Shown one piece after another: positions 21,297-33,900 of a stretch of 64,000 nt of DNA. The translations under genes were made by a program, and so were the position numbers. Positions within the stretch are counted from its first letter, which is position 1. Each line of letters begins with the position of its first letter. The notes beneath the pieces were generated by a model. The model had not been told where the DNA came from, did not search any database, and worked only from the letters and a program-made list of their open reading frames with translations. Source of the DNA: Ostrinia nubilalis (taxonomy: Eukaryota; Arthropoda; Insecta; Lepidoptera; Crambidae). The stretch spans positions 14,027,001 to 14,091,000 of the forward strand of contig NC_087093.1 of the NCBI RefSeq assembly GCF_963855985.1, read 5' to 3'.

Positions 21297-21807
21297 CTAT
21301 CTTTCCGCTCGCGGCTTCGCCCGCGTGGAATTTTGTCTGTCAAAGAAAATACTTATCGCGCACGTCCCTGTTTCAAAAACCGGGATAAAAACTATCCTTT
21401 GTTTTTTCCCGGGACTCAAACTATCTCTATGAAAATCGCTTCAGTGGTTTAGGCGTGAAACCGTGACAGACAGACAGACAGACGGACGGACAGACGGACA
21501 GACGGACAGACGGACAGACGGACAGACGGACAGACGGACAGACGGACAGACGGACAGACGGACAGACGGACAGACGGACAGACGGACAGACGGACAGACG
21601 GACAGACGGACAGACGGACAGACGGACAGACGGACAGACGGACAGACGGACAGACGGACAGACGGACAGACGGACAGACGGACAGACGGACAGACGGACA
21701 GACGGACAGACGGACAGACGGACAGACGGACAGACGGACAGACGGACAGACGGACAGACGGACAGACAGATAGAGTTACTTTCGCATTTATAATATTAGT
21801 ACAGATG
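21297..21807. mobile_element. Helitron-type (Lep1-like) fragment with expanded minisatellite
   Basis: One end reads CTTTCCGCTCGCGGCTTCGC, then CCCTGTTTCAAAAACCGGG, ATAAAAACTATCC and GTGGTTTAGGCGTGAAA. The other end reads AGAGTTACTTTCGCATTTAT, AATATTAGTACAGAT. The same unit occurs at 45384-45607 and, more diverged, at 38007, 54946 and 58508. The family is abundant in Lepidoptera; assignment to Lep1-type Helitrons is from memory of its ends. Confidence 0.7.
21463..21773. repeat. GACGGACA octamer minisatellite
   Basis: After a few GACA units, GACGGACA is repeated almost perfectly about 36 times, ending in GACAGACAGA. It has replaced the short GACA run normally found at this point in the element, as at 45563-45575. 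The repeat keeps several frames open, so apparent proteins here (PSVRLSVC or DRRTDGQT repeats) are artefacts. Confidence 0.95.
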
Positions 21808-22065
21808 AACGTGTGCACATGCATCGGACATAGGTCCGGCGAGAAAATTGTCAGCAAACAAAGGATATCCGTTTTTTGACGGTCGTCGTTAGCGTCGTAC
21901 GGTGAAAAAACGGATGTCTACAAACGGCCTAAGCATCTGTACATACGGTGGTATGTGTATGACAAGATGGATTAACTTTTCCTAATCATACTGAGTTATT
22001 TTTTAAACGTGTATACTACCTGCGATCAAATTCAGGACCTCTAGAAGTTACTAAGGCTAGAAATC

Positions 22066-22190
22066 TAAGGCTGAGTTGAATCACCTAAGTTTAACAGTAA
22101 CTATAACGATAACCAGTGTTTTTTGTATGGAGTTTGACAGACTTTTGACGTTTGTCAAAGTTAAATTAAGATGGTGCAAATCAGCCTTAG
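22066..22190. mobile_element. MITE family E, copy 2
   Basis: TAAGGCTGAGTTGAATCACC to GATGGTGCAAATCAGCCTTA, with the internal TTTTTTGTATGGAGTTTGAC block. Confidence 0.82.
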
Positions 22191-23269
22191 TAGTTACAAC
22201 TCTATCAGCTAACTACGCACCCTGCTGGAATGCGATTCTCCCTCCTTACCCACACACCTCCCCGCGTTTGCCCCGTCCATACCAGAGCGTCGATGTAACG
22301 TCACGGGTGTCAGGTGCGCAGTTAACACGACCGGGTTGTACCTACCTCACAAAATTTAAACCAACAATGCCCCACGGCCATTTATAATGCATCGTATATT
22401 TACTGTAATACATTACGGTTGACTTTAACTTACCAACAAACTTTATCGCTGAACGGTTTTTTAAATTTTCGTTCTTACAAAACATAAGCAACCTGGCTCA
22501 GCGCCAGTACCGTATATTTATTATTCAGTAACTTTTTAATTAAATAACGCGAAAATCCTATCTCTCTAAAACATTGAAAAAGTTCCTTAATACAATTATA
22601 TGTGTAAAGCTGAACACGTTGGAAATTACGACGAGCATGGAGTTTTTGAACATTCTGTGGCCGACGAAAGTTCTGTTGGGCTTGTGGAGTTCTTTTTAAT
22701 GTTCTAATTAGGTCGTACAGGCAAAACCATATTTCTAGTTACATATTTCTCTCTAATTGTAAGGGCAAGTGGTTTATGATACGGTTTAAAGTAGTGAGTG
22801 ATTAATGAATTTATTATTTTTTAGCTTAGTAGCCAGGTTTACACTTAACTCTGTTAACAAAAATCAACTTCTAAATGATAAAGAAGAAGATCGGTTTCGG
22901 AGGAATAGTACTCGTAGTTACTATTTCAAATATAATACGATCGTATCTGTGGGAAAATGCATTATAGGAAACCAGTCAAATCCCTTTGGGAGTTGGATTA
23001 GAACAAACATAATTTCTAGACTGTGCGTTGACACCAATGGTAATATTAATTTTGCATCTCTTTTTATCTGCTACACAATAAAACCCTGTGCGTATGTAAT
23101 TCATATTCGCTGGGTGCGAAGTACTAGGTGGGGGTAACATAATCTATCGCAGCGCTCATGGTGGTCAAAAGTAGAAATAATGTAAGCTCTGTCATCAGAT
23201 GTATCTGTCAATGGCAAAGCGATTCTACATATTACATTTTAATATCATTAATTAATCGCATGAAAAGGG
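22191..23269. other. Intergenic DNA, nothing recognised
   Basis: No family is recognised in the plus-strand frames at 22076-22387 and 22805-23137; the first starts inside a MITE. Confidence 0.4.
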
Positions 23270-23348
23270 TCCTACTGGGAACTTAAATAAAAGAGTGGAC
23301 TGTATTTCGATAGGGCTGGTTTAATAGCCGTTTATAATTTGGAAATAA

Positions 23349-23668
23349 CTAGACTATACAACGTGGTAGTACAAAAATGAGTCACAGTAGTTGTTGTGCA
23401 CAGATGTTTGCCTTATGATGAGAGCGTGAATTATTGAACTCCGCCCTTGTTTTGTTCTTAATTCTTCTACATCTCGGACTTGTCCAGCCAATACCAACAA
23501 CTTTCCTTTAAATACGGTTTGTGGTTGGAATTTGATATTGTAACACTCACAAACACGGTCTTCAAAACAATACTCATTTCGATCTGAAAACGAATTGAAT
23601 TTATTACTAGCGATACAGGAACATTTAAATATATTTACTATTATATGATGAAACCGTTAAAGTAGCTT
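23349..23668 (-). other. Unidentified open stretch with splice-like signals
   Basis: The minus strand is open for about 100 codons and ends at a TAG near 23356. It includes a cysteine-containing block (NEYCFEDRVCECYNIKF) and LLVLAGQVRDVEELRTKQG. There is no ATG near the start. CGTTTTCAG at about 23582-23590 could be an acceptor and ATGAG/GTAAGT at about 23757 a donor, but joining these two would put a stop in this frame. In AT-rich DNA one such stretch could arise by chance in this window. Confidence 0.2.
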
Positions 23669-24002
23669 TTTCTTTTTCTTTTACTGTAAAACTACAACTA
23701 TAAATGAAGTAAACAAACCCTGACACAATCAAAATTAAACACACTTTTTGGACTTACCTCATTTGATTAGAATGACCAAAATGATTTCAAAACCTTTTTT
23801 CCACCCAAATCGTGGTATCACAACAATTTATTAGTCGAAAATATTTGTTATTTTTTCATTTCGATATTTTTTCACAATTAAACGACCTAAATGTCAATGT
23901 GACAGAGCCTACAAAGTTGTAGACGCTAGTTGGCGCTGTAATCGTGCACAGAGCCAATAGCCATTAACCATATCCTTAGTGCTCGTTTTAGAAATAAAAC
24001 GC

Positions 24003-24124
24003 TAAGGCTTGGTTTTACCACCTTACTTCCTTAACAAACGTCAAAAATTAGTCAAACTCCATACAAGAAACACCGGGTTAATGTTATAATTACGGTTAAA
24101 GTAAGATGGTGCAAATCAGCCTAA
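24003..24124. mobile_element. MITE family E, copy 3
   Basis: TAAGGCTTGGTTTTACCACC to AAGATGGTGCAAATCAGCCT, with CAAACTCCATACAAGAAACA inside. Confidence 0.82.
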
Positions 24125-25092
24125 GCAGGCAGGTGTTCCTATTTAGAGAATTTATACGAGTACATTTATTTCCATTTATCGAATAGGTACGACAAAAGAT
24201 CAGCATCACAATAAAGTTCGTTGGGCGAGGCGTGAAGCAGGCTCGTGAAGTGTGGGCCTATTCAGTGTTAAGAGCAGTGTACACGGTCGGGAAAATGGAT
24301 TGGGCGCAAAATTTTTTGGCTGACTCTGAAGTAGAAGGTTTTTGCTTCACGTGTGTAATACGAGATTTTTCTACCTTTTTTATTAGAAATTTCTTGTCCT
24401 TAAAGTTATCTGAAATGGTTACCTATTTGACTGTGATAAAATAATACTGTACTATTTTTAAGAATTTGACGTTGTGATTGTGTATGTACTTTGAGAACAT
24501 TTAGGAGGCACTTACAACCTGATATTATCCCTCATCCTCCTCCCATTTCAGACAGACATAAAATAATTGTACTTTTATTATTAGTAAGAAAGAAATATTT
24601 ATTACGGTGAACATCACTGAGAGAACAAAGAAAGTATACGGTAAAAAAACAGAAATAGCACATAAATATTACAAGGAAATTAAAAGTGAAATGAGCTATT
24701 ACAATAACATGCCTCATCTACCTCTTCCTGTCTAGAAATTAACGAACATTTTAATATTACCCTAATCAACATTTTCCCCTGAATGTAACCCAATCCTTAA
24801 ATGTTGAACGGACGAGTGCTTTCATTCAACTTCACGTGCCGAGGCTCTCGGCGCGAATTTATCAAAATTCGGCGTATTCATTACATTATTATTACTGTAC
24901 AAATCGAACTTTCAGGTCGTATATTTCGTAGAGAATTTGAGCGTTTGCGGTATAACACTATTGTATGGTTCCTAAATTCTTAAAAGTTGTAACATGTCTC
25001 GAGTTTTTTTTGGTTGTTTATTTTTTGATGTAGCATTATGGTGATAGATAATGATTTTCAAGAAGTTTACAGTTTACAGTTAGTTTACGGGC
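24125..25092. other. Intergenic DNA, nothing recognised
   Basis: Only short accidental frames are present (for example 24232-24444 plus, 24532-24717 minus). Confidence 0.4.
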
Positions 25093-25212
25093 CTCTTCAA
25101 GGCGAGAGTGAATAGGCACTTACAGGGCAGATATGTACCATCCTAGACTGCATCTCACTTAACATCAGGTGCGATTGTGGACAAATACCTGCATTGTCAT
25201 GCATAAAAAAAA
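25093..25212 (+). mobile_element. Poly(A) LINE 3' end (family C)
   Basis: The plus strand codes GLFKARVNRHLQGRYVPS then a stop, followed by a 3' end with CACTTAACATCAGGTGCGAT and a TGCATAAAAAAAAAA tail. The LFKARVNRHL end is typical of the last residues of one insect LINE polyprotein. Relatives are at 8903-8998 and 63208-63270. Confidence 0.7.
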
Positions 25213-25801
25213 AACAATCGCTGACACTGTTAATTATTAACTAAAATAAACGGATTTGGTATTGATACTGATGCTAAATTAAGCCTCTTAAGTAAAGAAA
25301 ACTTCTATTAAATATACATCAAATAACAAACAAAAAAGGTAATTGATGCCCTATTTGGGCACTAGAATAGGAACGTTTTATACAATACCTACCTCATTCA
25401 ATTGGAAAACATGGTAGTACTTATTGTTGCTTATAGTAGAATCTGCTACAAGGTCAGAAACATAAAAAATATGCTTCTTTTATTCTCAAATAACAACCAT
25501 TATCTTATTTTTCCATGAATATTTTGTTTCTAGCAGCCTCTCAAACATAATTCAGAAAACAACTTAATAAAAATTTTTGAGGTTGGAGAATTGTGTGGAA
25601 TTTTATAGAAAAGCTGTGTTCATGTTGTGCAGATAATTGCAATTTATTATCATGAAATTCTGGGTCGGGTTTTAGCGATCTCTACCATTCCCCACAATTG
25701 AGTTTTATAAAGTGTACAATGTTATTCGTATAATGTGAGGTTTATTTTTGTAGTCAAATTTTAGGAATGAAAGAGACTGTATTTTTATGTCGTTTTCTTT
25801 A

Positions 25802-26040
25802 TCAGCCAAATTACGTCCACCGCTGGACATAGGCCTCCCCCAATGCTTTGCATAATGACCGGTCCTGCGCTGCTCGCATCCAGGTTCTTCCCGTGACCTT
25901 CATCAAATCGTTGGTCCACCTAGTAAGAGGCCTACCTACGTCTTCTGGCCCGTGGTTGCCACTCGAGAACTTTTCTGCCCTAACGCCATCGTCTCTACAA
26001 GCTATGTGCCCCGTCCACTGCCACTTGATTTTTATGTCAA
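25802..26040 (-). mobile_element. RTE-like LINE 3' end (type A/B intermediate)
   Basis: The minus strand reads the tail from a GTGGCAGTGGACGGGGCACA block through CCTAGTAAGAGGCC and GAGAACTTTTCTGCCC to the CAGCGGTGGACGTAATTTGG end. It is 5'-truncated. Confidence 0.75.
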
Positions 26041-27880
26041 TTGAATGATGTTGTACGTACCATAAACTGCTGTCATTTGTAAATAAATCTACCTTGATTG
26101 CAGTAGTTAAGGTTTTAGAATAATAAATTAGATCAACTTTTTTAGTTGATATGAGGTGGCGTGCTTCTCAAACTACAAAGTCAGCGGTTGCATATTAGAT
26201 CCCTGCTTATGATAAGTTAATAAAAAGTGTGGGTACAGTCGGTTGAACCATAGGTTTAACTATATATTTTTTTAAATTTGGAAAATAGCATCTATTCGTA
26301 TTGCAATTACATAATGTGCTACTGTTTTAAAATCTTAATATTCCTTCTCTTATATGGTTAAATGGTTAAAGTCAATTTTGTTTACTTATTATCATTCATT
26401 AGCAACTTATGTAAATTCCACGTCACAAACTCTGAATGCTCTCCCCAAACCAAACACCTTAAAACTACACAAGTTGTCATCGGGTAATGTCGTAAAACGG
26501 AGTGTTCCAGGGTTTAACCCTAACTTAACTCGTTTGGGGTCACAAAGACCAGGGAAACTTTTGTATGACGTGTGGTCGAAATAACCTGAATGGTTAAGTA
26601 TTAGGCGGAACGCTCACGGGGCGGTTAAAAAAACGCCACGGTTTTAGAGCCACTTCGTTTGGAAAACTTCAAAGTCTTGGTAAAGGCGTGTTATGTTGAC
26701 GTATTTAGGTATTATAAATTGAAGACTGCGTGTTTCTATTGCAGTATAGAACGATGGAATGACATCCAAATGGTTGTTAAATGGGTAGCGCTAACGCTTC
26801 AGTTAAAGGGCTGGAGCAGGATCAATGACGTGTATTGGAGGAAGGAGGAAGCTATGTCCAGTAGGCTCACAATGAATGGATGACTGAATAAACTACAGTT
26901 TCCAGTTCGTGAATTAGAACTTCCTCTTCCTCTACCACAGTTGGCGCTTATAAAAACTCTTTCGTGAGATCTTGGCCTTATAGGACTCTGAACTCTATTG
27001 TAACTTCTAAGAAACAGTTTTATTAATCTTTGGGACGAGTACCCTAGTGATTAGGGTCTTCCTTTGTAAGGGTAAGACTGCTTCTTAATTCTAAAGTTTC
27101 TTTGACTCTGTTCAGATATCCCTCTGTTTAGATTAAGGGAATATTGGACTAGCAACATTTAGATTAAACCTAATTAGGCAATTTAAGGTTTTTTGTTTAT
27201 TTAGAAGTAATACCTATTTGCGCCATTTGGTATCGAAACCTTGACCGAATGCAAAATTACTGGTTCGCACCATTAAATTATTTTGCAGCTCACACCACAG
27301 TAAATAGAGTGAATGTTTAGTTTTACACAAAGCAAATTATCTCTTTAAACAATACATTCCCTTATTATATAAACAACACTGATCGATAGCACCATTATGA
27401 AGTATTACCCGCACTCGATATCTCCATTTGCTAGCATTAATTACTTAACACATGAGGCACCGGCCCCGTAATTTGAGATAATTTGGCCGTTCGATCACGT
27501 GCTTTGAACATGGATTTGTAATATCTGCATTGGGAACGAAAATAACATAGATAAAAGGTGTTTTAATTTCATCACTGACGCGGGATTGTCCCGCATGTGT
27601 GACACAAGCCTTTTCCGTCCGTGATGAAATCCGCACGATTATAAAAACACTCAAAGCAAATATTTTATAATCACCAAGATGTGGAGACAGTAATCAAATT
27701 AATTGAGAAAATTATACGGATCGTAATCGAAATAATAAAACAAAAAAACACTCGTATTCCAATTGAAATTTACTTTACTGACAAATTGCTATTAAAGTAC
27801 AATGAACATTGAACAGGTTACGTACTAATAAAATAGTGTCAATTATTTATGATTTAGCAAATTACGAATACAAGCAGTTC
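26041..27880. other. 3' flank of the odorant-binding gene
   Basis: Mostly unassigned. A plus-strand frame at 26659-26883 ends in a block (RWNDI, VYWRKEEAMSS) faintly like the end of a LINE polyprotein. I cannot confirm it. Confidence 0.3.
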
Positions 27881-27970
27881 TTAAGCTTCCATTTTTAATT
27901 TCCTCGCGCACTCAGCGAAGGCAACTTTGCTTCCAGCGCACTCGCCTTCATTGGACCATTCGGGACACAT
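27881..27970 (-). CDS. Odorant-binding protein exon 5
   Basis: Twenty-nine codons plus TAA, from MCPEWSNEGEC to ARKLKMEA, with acceptor TTCCAG. It provides cysteines 10 to 12 and the Plus-C proline. The 5.5-kb intron before it is the longest. Confidence 0.88.
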   Translation of the reverse strand: MCPEWSNEGECAGSKVAFAECARKLKMEA

Positions 27971-30900
27971 CTGGAACAAAAAGTAAAACCGCTTTTTAAT
28001 TATCTACTTACGGATTAGAAGACTGGCCTTGGTCGATTAAGTAGGGGTCAAAGGACTAGAAGTAACAGGGTGAAGAAGTTACAGCTTAATTTACTCAGCC
28101 GGTATTTTTTGTTAGATATTACTCGTAGTAGCTAGATAATATAAAATTAGTAAGATTAATGAAGTTAGGAAATAAATGTCCAAGGATATTTATTTATTAT
28201 TTTATAGGTTAAAAAAAAGTCACTAACTTTGCTCATATCTTGCAATCGTTTCAGTGCCAAGTTTCACCGTTCCTGATATGACCCATCAATTAGAATTTTT
28301 TCTGACAGAAAAACTACAACTTATAATTTTACAGATATAGAGAACTGGCAGATGTAATTAACGGTAATCAAAAAGCTTTCATTTAAAATACTTTCTGGAA
28401 TTTTATCAGAAACCGGTGATGTTTTGAAATTACTTTGTATATTATTAATTTTCACAACATCCAAAAATAGACTAAATATTGAAGCCTGATTGGTTACAAT
28501 TTTGAAGTCTAACCAAAAAAGCTAAGCCAGAAACTTAAGTCTACGCTTGAGGCGACAAGTTTTTTGAGCATTCATTTAAAAGAAACTAAAGTATTAAATA
28601 AATACTTCACTTAAAGCGCAAGTGCAACTCTTCAAATGGTTGTCCCCATAGAATTATTATTGGCGAGACGTAAAATTTCTACCATTTTAAAGTACGCTTA
28701 ACTCAAGTGGTTTACGTATCTTATGAAGCGTCTCTTGGGCTAGTGATGGGAGTTTACATTTTAACGATATCGATAAAAATACCTTAAGTAGACATAATCT
28801 CCTTAATGTAAATGCATCTACACTGGTAAAAGACAAGGTATCTACAAATGACTGGAACATAATCAATAGACAAACGAGAAAGAAAGAGAAATAAAGAAGA
28901 GCAAGAAAGCCTTAACTGAAAGTACTTCGATTAGTCCTTGGCAAGTGGTGCAATAATCATAACACTAGTGCATTTTGATTGATGTTTACATTACATAAAA
29001 CATGTAACTTAATAATAAGGGACAATAGCCCAATGGTTTCGGTGTCGGATTGGCCGAATCGAGATGCGAGGAACGCGGGTTCGAACCTCACCGACTATTG
29101 TAGTTGAAAAACCTACTTGTAGCACAAGCATAGTTAGCTTACCACGATGGGTTAACAGGGTTTATTTAAATCTATCGATATAAGACATTAGTGATTAGAC
29201 AAATTATCGACATACACACATCACTCTTGTAACTGTCACTGCAAATAAATCACTAAAATTGCAAACAGTTTTGCTTTGGGACTTCACAAAATGTATCAGA
29301 CTTTCGATTGTTCAGTTCAGTTATTTTAGGTAGAAAATAATATTTAAGAACTTTTAAGAGGCCAAGTGCGCTTTCATTCGCACTAAAACGTTACCATTAA
29401 AGTGCGCAATTTTATTTATGTAGTCAATAGCTGCTGGACTTTACAATTTTGTTGGAAAATGGAACCTAATACAACTACATAAAATCCACGGTATTTAACT
29501 TGATAAGCCGCTGTTTGTACCTACAAAGGACATAAATTAGTACTCGGATTAGGGTCGGGATTAATATAAAATTGAATTCTGTAACATTCATTTATCAAAG
29601 AATTTTTGTATTGAATTTTAAAAATCAAGTAAGAAATGAAGCTGTAAAAATGAAAGCTGAAGTGGCAATGGGCAGGGCACATAGTACGCAGAACTGACGG
29701 CCGATGGGGCAGCAAGGTTCTGGAGCGGAGGCCGCGTACCGGAGAACGCAGCGTGGGACGTCCACCCACAAGGTGGACCGACGACATCATAAAGGTAGCA
29801 AGAAGGCGCTGGACGCAGGCCGCTACCAACCGGGCAACATGGAAAGCATTGGGGGAGGTCTATGTTCAGCAGTGGACGTCCTGTGGCTGAGATGATGATG
29901 GTGATGAAGTAAGAAATAAATGAGAGTTTTAATAACATTTTTCTTTTTAGCCCTAGTGATGTCTATGTCTTGGAATCCTAGAATTCTGAGGCAGGACACA
30001 TTATTGTGCTCGAATAATATTATGGTCTTCTACATATCGCCACAATACAGACAAGTAGTAAGTAATCTATTTAGTGAATTCTTTGGAAAGTAAGTACACA
30101 CACAAACACACTCACACACATAATCACCAACATAACTACCCACCTCAAAAATTCTTTAGTATTAATTATTTAGCTAATAGTTACAAGTAATCAGTAGGTA
30201 TGTAATATAATTAAGATTTTATGCAGAGCCCATAGTAGTATTAGAGGTGGAGGGTTGGCAACCTGAGATACAGGATCTTTCCTAGTTCAGGTGTCAACCC
30301 GCCATAATCGGTAAAATGTTCCTTTTAATCAGTCTTATGTACCTTATTTGTAAGATTATGGTGAGAATAAACATATTTTATTATTATTATTATTTTACTT
30401 AAAGCACTCGGTGCCCAGCGTTGATTGGTCTCTCCTGTAGGCCTAGGATACGCGCCGCGATAACCGGTTATCACGCCATTTATCGATTTTGTCCATACAT
30501 TTAACGTCGACAAGTGTAAGTATATCATGGCGCGCATCCTAACCCGACTCGTCTCCTCTTTTTTATGTGGAAAATAATATAATGTGTCACGTTAAGTATG
30601 GAACAAGAATACATTTTACGGCTCAAAAGCAGGAGTTTCCCCCAGATAAGAAAATCTCACTCTCTTTGCATTACATACGTGAATTATTCTAAATAAAAGA
30701 CGATAAAGCCGTCATCCTGATAACCACGATATAAGATTTGCCTAAACCAACAAATTAGTATGGATTAATTCTGTATGGAGATAACCTTCTTTCTCTATTT
30801 ATTTTATGCTCCCCGAGATACATTCCGAAATCTAAATGTGAAAGGAGCTATTTTTCCCGTCACATATTCCTTGCGAAAGTCGAATGAAAATATATGGGGT

Positions 30901-33900
30901 TATTTAAGTAATTTGAAAGACTGTAAATGTTAAAGAAACAGTGTAATAGAAAAATTTAAATATTTAATCATGATGTGATTTCATAGCATCAATTTAGGAA
31001 GTTAGTTAATTAAATTATTAAAATTTCTTAGCGATTTGTATAGAGTCGCTTCTCAAACCATAAATTTTAAATAAATAATTTGAAAAATCAAACTGACTAA
31101 GGCGGGAATCGAACCCACGACCTTTCCGACTATTCCCGCCTTAGGCAGTTCGATTTTTTCAAGTTGTTTATTTCAAAGGATGATGGGCAACAATGTATGG
31201 AAAGTGGTACCCGCTCCAATAGCCATAACCAATATATATTTCAAAAGGCCTTTAGATGTAGGAAAATGTCTGCTATGGGGCCAGTTCTGATTTACGTTTT
31301 GAAAGCAGTAATTCCACTAAGTATTTTAATGAAAGTATAACACAATCATCCATGTATACGAGTATGTATTATGACTACAATCTATTAATATAACTAAAAG
31401 AAGCATTGAAAAGGAAAGGATTATACCTACGATGAACTACCCAAGCTATTAGCCCTTTATTCGCTTTCATCATCATCATCATGATCATTTTAACCATTGG
31501 ACGTCCAGTTGAACATAGGCCTCCCCCAATGATTTCCAAAATGGCCGGTTGGTGGAGGCCTGCATCTAGCGCCTTCCCGCTACCTTTATGAGGTCGTCGG
31601 TCCATCTTGTGGGTGGACTTATTGGGTCTTGTGGATTTATTCGCTTTAGCAATGGAAATGTCATTTTAATCCAAGGTTCATCCTAGGTATAACTTTTTAT
31701 TAATTAGGGGGTAGTAGTTCTTCAAATAAAAACATTTATTTCACAATTATCCCTATCAATAATTATAGAGTTAAGGAAGGATGCTGGAGCAGGAAACCCT
31801 TCGTGCCTCGCATAACGTAAGTACCATAGGTACGATGGACACGAATGATACTTCGGTTACACAAAAAATATGTTTATCTTAGAACGTAACCAGATCTGAG
31901 GCTGGTGGCCATAGTAAATGTTGTTCGTCTTGGTAAGACCTTTCAAATGACACTACAAACATAACTATTGGAGCCGGGTACCATTTTGCAAAAAAGTATG
32001 TTTTTCTTCGAACACAACCAGATCTGAGGCTGGTGGCCGTAGTAAAAGTTGTTCGTCTTGGTAAGACCTTTCAAACGACAATAGAAGCATATCTATTGGA
32101 GCCGGGTACCATTTTGCCCATTGTCCTTTGGTATAAATCCTGTCTGCCTAGTGTTAAAATTTAAAGAGTGTTTTCCAGAGAAGTTCCTAAAGTTTATAAG
32201 CAATTGTGGTGAAACAGGGCCTAAATATTTGACGGAGAGTTGGTACTCATACCAATACCTAGTATACCTATCGATTAAAGAAGATTAAGGCTGGGTTGCA
32301 CCATCTTACTTTGACTTTAACAAATGTCAAATATCTGTCAAACTCAATACCAAATACATTATCCATAAAGTTACGGTCAAAGGTGGTGCAACTCAGCCTA
32401 ATAAAACAGATAGAACTGCACTACTGCCTAAGCAGGTTTGTTCAAATTAAGAAAAACGTATGAATGAAAGTTTTCAGTACTTTCAGTGTTCGATAGTTAA
32501 TGTTTACGTTTTCAGAGTGATCTATTGGCTTCCTCTGAAAATGCTGCAGAGCGTGCTCGCCTACTATCGGTCTTTCAGGCAGAGTCCGGTTATTGGCTAC
32601 ATGCTCTTCCTTCGGCCAATATCGGGACTCTGCTTGACAGGAGTACACTGTCTCTGGCCATTTCCCTTAGACTTGGCGTCAAGACAAACCATCCCCATCG
32701 CTGTCGTTGCGTTACTCGCGTCGGTGAGTTAGGACACCATGGCGTCTCATGCCAAATGAGCGCTGGTCGAGTCTCCCGACACGCCTGCATCAATGACGTC
32801 ATCCGCAGAGCTTATGTCGCCGTCAATGTGCCAGCAGTTTTAGAGCCTAACGGCATATTCCGTGACGACGGCAAGAGACCTGACGGCATGACGCTCATTC
32901 CCTGGAAGCAGGGACGTCCTCTTGTGTGGGACGCAACATGCGCGGATACGCTTGCTCCGTCTCATACAGGAGGTACCTCCCTCGCCGCAGGCACGGCGGC
33001 GGCCTCGGCTGAGTGCTCCAAGCGGCGCAAATATGCAGCTCTCAATGAGAGTTATATATTTGTGCCGTTTGGGGTTGAGACTATGGGACCATGGTGTCCA
33101 AGCGCTCGTTCCTTTTATAAGGAACTGGCAAAGAGGCTCACCGAGGTGACCGGTGATCAAAAGGCTGGCAGCTATTTCCGTCAGAGAATTAGCCTGGCCA
33201 TTCAACGTGGCAATGCTGCCAGCCTTTTGGGCACCATTCCTGACTGCGGCGCTGGGGGTGAAGTATTTTTTATTTTGTAAATAGTTTTTATCATTAGTAA
33301 TTTTTTAATTTTAGTTTTTAACACGTTGGACGCCACGCGGCTCACCGGTGAGCCTCGAACAATACAATTTCCATTGTGTCTAGCGTCTCGGCGTTCAATG
33401 ACTTAAGTAATTTAAGTTAATGTATTATTATAAAATTATTGTTTATCTATACTTATAGTAAAATATTATTTAAACATACCATGGCCAGTTGGACTCCCAC
33501 GCAAGCTCTGTATCTGGTGTACTCGCACATATCTGGAGGCCCGATCTTGGAGATATCCCTGTTAATACAATTTTCCGTGACGGCTTTGCTTAGTTCTGGA
33601 GATGATTCGAAGAATTTCTCAGTGTGTTCTTTGAGTTTACTCTTGTCCAGCTTTCCATCGGCCGAGGCGATGCCTTTCTTCGTGATGCTACAGATGTCTC
33701 GCTCGCACTGAAATAGTAATATTTTATTAACGTTTTTCATTAAATTATGTGTCACAAAAATTCTCACTAATCCTTACTATTAGCGGAAGAATGGTAGGGC
33801 GCGTCTCCGTGGATGAAACGATCTATACAATGGTATGGAGTATGCATATATACAGGGTGGAATTTTGTAATGTCACCTAGAGGGAAAGTTGGTACTCTTA

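Noticed and set aside
21441..21879. Two 138-codon open frames on opposite strands with PSVRLSVC / DRRTDGQT repeats
   Set aside because: They are translations of an 8-bp minisatellite without stops in these frames, not genes.
29020..29105. Functional serine- or leucine-type tRNA gene
   Set aside because: The T-stem has a mismatch, the anticodon arm is irregular and a SINE-like body follows that is shared with another copy.
31085..31165. tRNA gene on the minus strand
   Set aside because: Only the T-arm is present, inside an imperfect palindrome.
32840..33205. 121-codon minus-strand frame
   Set aside because: Shadow of the GC-rich nuclease-like LINE frame on the plus strand.
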